Shown one piece after another: positions 1 through 5,746 of a stretch of 8,333 nt of DNA. Numbering within the stretch: the stretch's first letter is position 1; every line of letters begins with the position of its first letter. A program made the translations under genes and the position numbers. Location of the stretch: positions 1 to 8,333 of the forward strand of contig CALCGO010000498.1 of NCBI GenBank assembly GCA_937901055.1, in the 5' to 3' direction. The notes beneath the pieces are model-generated. The model worked only from the letters and a program-made list of their open reading frames with translations, searched no databases and was not told where the DNA came from. This stretch comes from an uncultured Rhodobacterales bacterium. Its GTDB lineage: Bacteria > Pseudomonadota > Alphaproteobacteria > Rhodobacterales > Rhodobacteraceae.

Positions 1-12
1 ACGTTACCAAAT

Positions 13-30
13 ATTCCCAACGTTGGGAAT
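13..30. repeat. 18-bp perfect palindrome downstream of the DUF4386 gene
   Basis: ATTCCCAACGTTGGGAAT equals its own reverse complement at all 18 positions. It begins 8 bases beyond the stop codon (38-40) of the minus-strand small membrane gene. As RNA it could fold into a 7-bp stem with an ACGT loop, but no T-run follows on either strand, so an intrinsic terminator is poorly supported. A loopless perfect dyad fits better with a binding site for a dimeric regulator of a gene lying left of the window. The palindrome is certain; its role is unknown. Confidence 0.55.
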
Positions 31-37
31 CCTCAAG

Positions 38-289
38 TTATGCTGAGGTCTCTTTTCGTAACAGCGGATAGAGCACAATGGCGATCAACGGAATGGCGAG
101 GACGCAGGAAAACTCGATCAGTATGCCAAGGATTATCTGCGATTTCGCCCCCGCTGCCTTCGCGAGCACGTCAGGCGGGGTCAAACCGGGTTTATAAAAC
201 GCCTCGCCTACGAAAAGGAAAACCGTCGCGATGATGAATAATATACCGGCTACGATCGCGTGCTTTCGGAAATCTTGCTGCATGTCCAT
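38..289 (-). CDS. Small two-helix membrane protein, N-terminal fragment of a DUF4386-type protein
   Basis: This 83-residue protein has two hydrophobic segments, about residues 11-31 and 50-76, joined by a polar loop, and a short basic end (LLRKETSA). The pattern, including VAGILFIIATV near the start and a second helix running into LYPLLRK, resembles the beginning of DUF4386 integral membrane proteins. From recalled family knowledge these have about 220 residues and roughly six helices, and no known reaction. Here the reading frame stops just after helix two, where the family normally continues. The other two frames beyond the stop show no obvious continuation, so it is either a decayed remnant or a genuine short variant. 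The start is supported by GGAAGG at 299-304, 9 bases before the ATG. It lies 118 bp downstream of dnaE on the same strand, with possible regulatory sites of its own in the gap. Family assignment is from memory; whether it is functional is open. Confidence 0.6.
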   Translation of the reverse strand: MDMQQDFRKHAIVAGILFIIATVFLFVGEAFYKPGLTPPDVLAKAAGAKSQIILGILIEFSCVLAIPLIAIVLYPLLRKETSA

Positions 290-305
290 CGAAAAATACC
301 TTCCA

Positions 306-325
306 TAATAATGGTATCACTATTA
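306..325. promoter_or_regulatory. Imperfect operator-like dyad upstream of the DUF4386 gene
   Basis: TAATAATGGTATCACTATTA is a 20-bp dyad in which 8 of 10 arm positions pair. It is flanked by a further inverted pair, ATACC (296-300) and GGTAT (326-330). It sits 16 to 36 bases upstream of the minus-strand start codon at 289, directly ahead of the ribosome binding site. That is where a promoter core or repressor site would be expected; CATTAT-like and TAATAG-like -10 candidates lie within or beside it. No regulator family can be named from the sequence. Confidence 0.3.
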
Positions 326-345
326 GGTATTTCGCAAAATTCGCA

Positions 346-359
346 TTGATTTGAGTCAA
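346..359. promoter_or_regulatory. FNR/FnrL-like binding site
   Basis: Read on the plus strand the bases are TTGAT-TTGA-GTCAA; on the minus strand TTGAC-TCAA-ATCAA. This matches the established FNR/FnrL consensus TTGAT-N4-ATCAA at 9 of 10 defined positions. The site centre is 63.5 bases upstream of the DUF4386 start codon. If TAATAG (325-320, minus strand) were the -10 element, the centre would fall close to the classical -41.5 activating position. FnrL-type regulators control oxygen-responsive genes in alphaproteobacteria. One such match can occur by chance, and no transcription start is known. Confidence 0.35.
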
Positions 360-407
360 CGTGTCGACCGTTGCTGCGTGGGCGACATCAATCACCCGAC
401 GCCTCCC

Positions 408-3400
408 TCAGAACTCTTCGACCCGCATCACACCACCGATATGTTTGATCGCACCCTTGATTTTCGCGTTGATGGCGTAATCGTCCGGCAGGGTTATTTC
501 CACCTCGCCCGGCAAATCGGGATGGACCAACACGATGTTCACCGGCCCTTTAACCGCGCGTCCCGCATCCCCTGCCGTCAGCCGAGTGGCGACAGACGGC
601 ACAGCCTCCGCGTCGTTCAGGAATACGCGCAAGCCAACGGATGCTGTATCGGCCACCGCCGCATCGATTGACACGAAGCCACGTGCCAGCAGTTTCAACT
701 GCCCGCCTTGCATGTCGGCCTCGATCGGCATCACTACGTTTTCGCCGGTTTTCAAAATTTCTTGCGCGCTTTCCAACACGTCAGAAAATACCGTCACCTC
801 GTAGTGCCCGCTTGGGTCTGACAGCGAGATAAACGCAAATCGGTTCCCACGCGCGGATTTGCGGATTTGAACTGCCGAAATCGTACCAGCCATCTTGGTG
901 CCAACCTTGCGCCCCTCGGCCTTTTTGGTCACTTCTTCCAACGTCAAAACCCGCTCGCGTTTAAGGGCAGGCATATAGTCATCCAGCGGATGACCCGTCA
1001 GGTAGAACCCGAAAGCGGTATGTTCCTGCGTTAAGCGTTCCACCGCCTCCCAGTCTTCGGGCATGGGCAGGCGAGGGGGCGGCAAGTCATCGCCGCTATC
1101 GCCAAACAGGCTGCTTTGGTTCGAATTTTTCGCATCATTACAAGCCGCCGAATAGGCGACCAGCTTGTCGACGCTTTCCAGAACCTTCCGACGGTTGCCG
1201 TCCAACTGATCAAACGCACCAGATCGCGCCAGCATTTCCATTGGTCGTTTTCCGACCCGTTTCAAATCAACACGCCGCGCGAAATCGAATAGGTCTTTGA
1301 ACGTGCCACCCTCATCACGGGCGGAGGTGATCAGCTTCATCGCCTCGCTACCGACGTTTTTCAAACCGCCCATGCCATAGACGACCTTGCCGTCCTTCAC
1401 ACTGAACGCCGCGCGCGAACGGTTGACGCATGGCGGGATAATCTCGATCCCCAGACCGCCGCGCTCCTTGCTTTTGCGGACCTCGTCGGAGTAGACCGCC
1501 AGCTTGTCCGTCAGGTGGATATCGCAGTTCATAACACCGGCCATGAACTCAACAGGGTGGTTCGCTTTCAGCCATGCCGTTTGGTAGGACACAACCGCAT
1601 AAGCCGCCGCGTGGGATTTGTTGAAGCCGTAGTTTGCGAATTTTTCCAGAAGGTCGAACACCTCTGTCGCTTTGGCCTCGTCCACGCCATTTTCGGCAGC
1701 ACCCTTGTTGAACTTTGGACGCTCCGCATCCATCGCTTCTTTAATCTTTTTACCCATCGCACGGCGCAACATGTCCGCCCCACCAAGGGAGTATCCCGCC
1801 ATCTCCTGCGCGATCTGCATCACCTGTTCTTGGTAAACAATAATGCCCTGCGTTTCATCCAACAGGTGGTCGATGGAAGGGTGCAACAAGTCGCGCGTGT
1901 CACGCTCGTTTTTAACGTTACAGAATTTCGGAATGTTTTCCATCGGGCCGGGACGGTAAAGGGCGACCAGCGCGATGATGTCTTCGATACAGTTCGGTTG
2001 CATCTGGCGCAGGGCGTCCATCATGCCCGTACTCTCCACCTGAAACACGGCTACGGTATTGGCCGAGGCGTAGAGTTCGTAAGTTTTCTCATCATCTATC
2101 GGGATCGCACTGATATCGATGTTGATATCGCGCAACTTCAACAAGTCCAACGCGTTTTGAATAACCGTCAGGGTTTTTAGACCCAAGAAGTCGAATTTCA
2201 CCAAACCCGCAGGCTCAACCCATTTCATGTTGAACTGTGTCGCTGGCATATCGGATCGCGGATCCTGATAAAGCGGCACCAATTCATCCAACGGTCGATC
2301 GCCAATCACCACACCCGCAGCGTGGGTCGAGGCGTTTCTAAGCAATCCTTCAACCTGTTGGGCGTATTCCAGCAGCCGCGCCACGACTTCTTCGTCGCGG
2401 GCCATTTCCTTAAGGCGTGGTTCATCGAGCAGGGCTTGTTCAATGGACACAGGTTTAACGCCGTCCACAGGGATCAGCTTGGAAATCCGGTCAACCTGCA
2501 TGTAGGGCATTTGCAAAACGCGCCCGATGTCGCGCACCGCCGCTTTGGACAGCAACGCCCCGAAGGTAATGATCTGGGCAACCTTGTCGCGACCATATTT
2601 CTGCTGCACGTATTGGATCACTTCCTCGCGGCGATCCATGCAAAAGTCGATGTCAAAATCGGGCATGGAAATACGTTCGGGGTTCAAGAACCGTTCGAAA
2701 AGCAGGGAATAGCGCAGGGGGTCAAGGTCGGTGATCGTTAACGAGTACGCCACCAGCGAGCCCGCACCAGAACCACGACCCGGACCAACCGGAATATCTT
2801 GTTCTTTCGCCCAGTGGATAAAATCGGCCACGATCAGGAAGTAACCGGGGAACCCCATGTTCTCGATAACACCTAGCTCAAAATCCAGCCGTTCTTCGTA
2901 TTCCTTAACACTTACAGCGTGCGGGATAACGGCAAGGCGGGCTTTCAGGCCTTCGTGCGCCAATTCCCGCAAGGCTTCGACTTCGTTGTCGGCAAACTTC
3001 GGCAGGATAGGGTCGCGCAAGTACGCCTTGAACGCACAGCGCTTGGCGATCTCGATGGTGTTCGCAATGGCTTCCGGCAGGTCGGAAAACAGAACGTCCA
3101 TTTCCTCGGGCGTTTTGAAATAATGCTCTGGCGTTAACTGTCGACGCGGTTCTTGTTGGTCAACATAAGCACCCTCCGCAATACAGATCAACGCGTCGTG
3201 GGCGGCGTACATGTCTTTCTTTGGGAAATACACATCGTTGGTCGCAACCAGTGGAATGTTCAGATCATACGCAAGTTGCACAAATCCCGGCTCGGTAGCG
3301 TTTTCGGCAGGCGTGCGATTGCTTTGCCCTGTCGGGTGACGCTGGACTTCGATGTATAGGCGATCTGCGAACAGACGTTGGAAATGCTCGGTCAAAAGGC

Positions 3401-3872
3401 GCGCTTTATCCTTCTGCCCGTCGTGCAACAATTGCCCGATTGGGCCAAGTGACCCGCCCGTTAAACAGATCAACCCATCCGCATGTTCCGACAGCTGCGC
3501 CATGGTGATATGGGGCAGCTCATCCCCGCATTCCAGAAAGTTGCAACTGTTCAGCTTCATCAGGTTTTCATAGCCGCGCTCGTTTTGGGCTAATAAAACA
3601 ATGGCTTTAGGGGCCGGATCGCGATCCCCGGGCCTTGAAGCAGTTTCAAACTTTAGTTGAAACTGGCATCCGATAATCGGCTGGATTCCCGCTTTTGAGG
3701 CCGTTTCAGAGAATTCGAGTGCCCCGAATAGATTCCCCGAATCCGTGACCGCAACCGCCGGCATATGCCAATCCGCACACATTTGAGGCAATTTTTTAAG
3801 GTGAATCGCGCCTTCGAGTAACGAATAAGCGGAGTGCACACGAAGATGAATGAATCGGGGAGTGTTTTTCAT
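408..3872 (-). CDS. dnaE: DNA polymerase III alpha subunit (replicative DnaE)
   Basis: This is the catalytic subunit of the replicative DNA polymerase, extending leading and lagging strands at the fork. At 1154 residues it is close to E. coli DnaE (1160). The PHP domain opens with FIHLRVHSAYSLLEG (7-21). The palm has GPGRGSGAGS (363-372), and PDFDIDF places the metal-binding aspartates at D407 and D409, with the third at D561 in VKFDFLGL. YGFNKSHAAAYA (748-759) lies in the fingers, followed by helix-hairpin-helix segments. QSSLF (919-923) matches the sliding-clamp binding motif, and an OB-fold starts near residue 994. These features favour the replicative DnaE1 over the shorter-tailed mutagenic DnaE2. 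The ATG at 3872 is fixed by an in-frame stop at 3884-3882 and by the conserved N-terminus. Its only purine-rich SD-like bases (AGG) abut the ATG, so ribosome binding looks weak. It is transcribed divergently from uraH. Confidence 0.97.
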   Translation of the reverse strand: MKNTPRFIHLRVHSAYSLLEGAIHLKKLPQMCADWHMPAVAVTDSGNLFGALEFSETASKAGIQPIIGCQFQLKFETASRPGDRDPAPKAIVLLAQNERGYENLMKLNSCNFLECGDELPHITMAQLSEHADGLICLTGGSLGPIGQLLHDGQKDKARLLTEHFQRLFADRLYIEVQRHPTGQSNRTPAENATEPGFVQLAYDLNIPLVATNDVYFPKKDMYAAHDALICIAEGAYVDQQEPRRQLTPEHYFKTPEEMDVLFSDLPEAIANTIEIAKRCAFKAYLRDPILPKFADNEVEALRELAHEGLKARLAVIPHAVSVKEYEERLDFELGVIENMGFPGYFLIVADFIHWAKEQDIPVGPGRGSGAGSLVAYSLTITDLDPLRYSLLFERFLNPERISMPDFDIDFCMDRREEVIQYVQQKYGRDKVAQIITFGALLSKAAVRDIGRVLQMPYMQVDRISKLIPVDGVKPVSIEQALLDEPRLKEMARDEEVVARLLEYAQQVEGLLRNASTHAAGVVIGDRPLDELVPLYQDPRSDMPATQFNMKWVEPAGLVKFDFLGLKTLTVIQNALDLLKLRDINIDISAIPIDDEKTYELYASANTVAVFQVESTGMMDALRQMQPNCIEDIIALVALYRPGPMENIPKFCNVKNERDTRDLLHPSIDHLLDETQGIIVYQEQVMQIAQEMAGYSLGGADMLRRAMGKKIKEAMDAERPKFNKGAAENGVDEAKATEVFDLLEKFANYGFNKSHAAAYAVVSYQTAWLKANHPVEFMAGVMNCDIHLTDKLAVYSDEVRKSKERGGLGIEIIPPCVNRSRAAFSVKDGKVVYGMGGLKNVGSEAMKLITSARDEGGTFKDLFDFARRVDLKRVGKRPMEMLARSGAFDQLDGNRRKVLESVDKLVAYSAACNDAKNSNQSSLFGDSGDDLPPPRLPMPEDWEAVERLTQEHTAFGFYLTGHPLDDYMPALKRERVLTLEEVTKKAEGRKVGTKMAGTISAVQIRKSARGNRFAFISLSDPSGHYEVTVFSDVLESAQEILKTGENVVMPIEADMQGGQLKLLARGFVSIDAAVADTASVGLRVFLNDAEAVPSVATRLTAGDAGRAVKGPVNIVLVHPDLPGEVEITLPDDYAINAKIKGAIKHIGGVMRVEEF

Positions 3873-3989
3873 CCTGTCAAGTTAGCCCAGCCGACCGTTC
3901 GGATAAAGAGGGGGAATGGTTTGAAATATATCTTGCCCAATTCGCCGCACTAAGGCTTGATTAGGTAAGAATCAAAAAATGGGGAAGTT
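3873..3989. promoter_or_regulatory. Divergent intergenic region between dnaE and uraH
   Basis: These 117 bases must hold the promoters or leaders for dnaE to the left and for the uraH-xdhABC operon to the right, unless dnaE is transcribed from elsewhere. A possible dnaE -10 element TATATT lies at 3930-3925 on the minus strand, but the -35 position 17 bases upstream (TTAGTG) is a poor match. No convincing sigma-70 pair is visible in the plus direction. No terminator or riboswitch-like fold was recognised. Confidence 0.4.
3957..3975. promoter_or_regulatory. Inverted repeat ahead of uraH, candidate operator
   Basis: TTGATT (3957-3962) and AATCAA (3970-3975) form a perfect 6-bp inverted repeat separated by 7 bases (AGGTAAG). 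It ends 5 bases before the uraH ribosome binding site GGGGAAG (3981-3987). The position suits a repressor site for the purine-catabolism operon. The spacing does not match FNR (N4 between TTGAT and ATCAA) or the T-N11-A LysR box. The repeat is directly visible; its function is inference. Confidence 0.35.
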
Positions 3990-4337
3990 ATGGGACGTCT
4001 TACGACGCATGTGCTCGACACCGGGCTTGGAAAACCTGCGCAAGGTTTACGGATTGAACTCTATCGTTTGGGCGACAGCCGCGAAAAGCTGTTGGAAACG
4101 GTAACCAATAGTGATGGCCGCTGCGATGCGCCTTTGCTGGACCTCGACGCGTTTGCGTTCGGGGAATACGAGCTGGTGTTTCATGCAGGCGATTATCTGG
4201 ACGGGACAGGGCAGCCGCTGCCATCCCCGAAATTCCTCGATGTAATCCCGCTGCGCTTTGGCATTGCCGAAGACACGCACTACCACGTGCCGCTATTACT
4301 GTCGGCATTTGGGTATTCAACATACAGGGGCAGCTAA
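3990..4337 (+). CDS. uraH: 5-hydroxyisourate hydrolase (transthyretin-like)
   Basis: This enzyme hydrolyses 5-hydroxyisourate to OHCU (2-oxo-4-hydroxy-4-carboxy-5-ureidoimidazoline), the step after urate oxidation on the way to allantoin. The 115-residue length is typical of the family. Hallmarks are the N-terminal LTTHVLDTGLGKPA with H7, an arginine at R44 in NSDGRC, HYHVPLLLS with H99, and the signature tail YSTYRGS ending at the last residue. H7, R44, H99 and the tail correspond to the catalytic His-Arg-His and Tyr-Arg-Gly-Ser elements known for this family. No signal peptide is seen, so it should be cytoplasmic. The start is supported by GGGGA 4 bases upstream. An ATG at 3979 is out of frame and was discarded. 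The stop TAA overlaps the xdhA ATG by one base (TAATG), so it is the first gene of the xdh operon and probably translationally coupled to xdhA. Confidence 0.95.
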   Translation: MGRLTTHVLDTGLGKPAQGLRIELYRLGDSREKLLETVTNSDGRCDAPLLDLDAFAFGEYELVFHAGDYLDGTGQPLPSPKFLDVIPLRFGIAEDTHYHVPLLLSAFGYSTYRGS

Positions 4338-5746
4338 TGGGTCAGATACGTTTCCTTCTTAATGGCGAAGATGTGGTTCTGGACAACCCGAACCCCACCG
4401 AAACCCTGCTGGATTTCCTGCGTGAAAACCGCAAGCTGAAAGGCACTAAGGAGGGCTGTAACGAGGGCGATTGCGGCGCGTGCACGGTGTCCATCGCAGC
4501 ACTTGAAGGCGGGCGTCTGACCCACCGTGCGCTAAACGCGTGCATCTTGTTTCTACCACAACTTCACGGCAAGTCTGTTCGCACGGTTGAAGGCATTTCC
4601 GCGCCAGATGGCCGTTTGCATCCCGTCCAACAGGCGTTGGTCGAATTTCACGGTTCCCAATGCGGGTTCTGCACGCCGGGGTTCGTGATGTCGATGTACA
4701 CCGCACACCGCGACGGGCGGCAGGATTTTGACGATGTGTTGGCGGGGAATTTGTGTCGTTGTACTGGATACGCACCGATCATTCGTGCGGCCGAGGCTGC
4801 CGCCAAGGTGGCGCAACCGGATTGGTTGGCGGACGAGGCTGATCAACTGGCGGCGATGGCTGGTGGAGATATCACGCTGGACGGCGCGTTCCTGCCCGCG
4901 ACACTTGATAGTTTTGCTGATTGGTACGCGGAAAACCCTGATGCGACGATTGTTGGCGGCGCGACCGATCTTGGGTTATGGGTCACTAAATTAATGCGTA
5001 ACCTGTTGCCAACGGTGTTTGTTCACCGTCTTGAAGACCTGCAACAGATTGAGGTGTCTGAAGAAGGCATTCGCATTGGTGCCGGTGTCACGATCGCCCG
5101 CGTGCGCGGCGCAATCGTTGATCGTCACCCCGATTTCGCCGAGATGCTGCGCCGCTATGGTTCGGTTCAGGTCCGCAACTCCGCAACGATTGGCGGTAAC
5201 ATCGCGAACGGCTCCCCGATTGGCGATAGCCCCCCACCGTTAATCGCGCTGGGCACAGTATTAACCCTTCGACGTGGGTCCGAGCGCCGCGAAGTTTTGC
5301 TGGAGGATTTCTATATCTCTTACGGCAAGCAAGACCGCCTAGCTGGCGAATTTGTCGAAAGTCTGTTCATTCCGACACAGCCCGACACCCTTTCCGTTTA
5401 CAAAATTTCCAAGCGCTTCGATCAGGATATCTCGGCGTTGAATGCGGCCTTTAATATCACGGTTGATGGTGGATATGTAACCGCCGCCCGTATCGCCTTT
5501 GGTGGCATGGCGGCGATGCCGCAACGGGCCAAAAACGTCGAAGACGCGCTTATCGGCCAGCCTTGGAATGAGGCAATCGTTGAAACCGCCTGCGAGGCAT
5601 TTTCGCAAGATTACACCCCGATCAAAGACGTGCGTGGCACTGCTGAATACCGCCTTCGTACCGCGCAAAATCTTCTGCGTCGGTATTTCCATGAAAGCAC
5701 AAACCCGCTAACCGAAACCCGAATTGTAGGGAGGGGTGCGGCATGA
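4337..5746 (+). CDS. xdhA: Xanthine dehydrogenase small subunit (iron-sulfur/FAD)
   Basis: This is the electron-transfer subunit of xanthine dehydrogenase, passing electrons from the molybdenum centre through two [2Fe-2S] clusters to FAD and then normally NAD+. The ferredoxin-like N-terminal domain has C41, C46, C49 and C69. The helical cluster domain has C109, C112, C140 and C142 (CGFC and LCRCTGY), so all eight cluster ligands are present. The FAD-binding domain follows, with IVGGATDLGL (205-214) and TIGGNIANGSPIGD (284-297). A CO-dehydrogenase-flavoprotein C-terminal domain occupies roughly residues 355-465. At 469 residues it is near the length recalled for R. capsulatus XdhA (about 462). 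AGGGG lies 6 bases before the ATG, which overlaps the uraH stop. Its own stop overlaps the xdhB start (ATGA). Confidence 0.96.
   Translation: MGQIRFLLNGEDVVLDNPNPTETLLDFLRENRKLKGTKEGCNEGDCGACTVSIAALEGGRLTHRALNACILFLPQLHGKSVRTVEGISAPDGRLHPVQQALVEFHGSQCGFCTPGFVMSMYTAHRDGRQDFDDVLAGNLCRCTGYAPIIRAAEAAAKVAQPDWLADEADQLAAMAGGDITLDGAFLPATLDSFADWYAENPDATIVGGATDLGLWVTKLMRNLLPTVFVHRLEDLQQIEVSEEGIRIGAGVTIARVRGAIVDRHPDFAEMLRRYGSVQVRNSATIGGNIANGSPIGDSPPPLIALGTVLTLRRGSERREVLLEDFYISYGKQDRLAGEFVESLFIPTQPDTLSVYKISKRFDQDISALNAAFNITVDGGYVTAARIAFGGMAAMPQRAKNVEDALIGQPWNEAIVETACEAFSQDYTPIKDVRGTAEYRLRTAQNLLRRYFHESTNPLTETRIVGRGAA

Noticed and set aside
192..395. 67-codon minus-strand frame spanning the dnaE-DUF4386 gap
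   Set aside because: It overlaps the start of the better-supported membrane gene in another frame, has no recognisable domain, and covers the candidate regulatory sites.
380..397. Possible hairpin just after dnaE (GGGTGA/TCGCCC on the minus strand)
   Set aside because: Only six pairs including a G-U wobble, with no T-run after it, so it does not qualify as an intrinsic terminator.
1515..2180. 221-codon open frame on the plus strand inside dnaE
   Set aside because: Antisense shadow of the conserved polymerase fingers region; no family resemblance and no ribosome binding site that stands out.
408..3872. Possibility that this is DnaE2 (mutagenic polymerase) or carries an intein
   Set aside because: Full replicative length, clamp motif QSSLF, C-terminal domain after the OB-fold, and uninterrupted conserved blocks all support an ordinary DnaE1.
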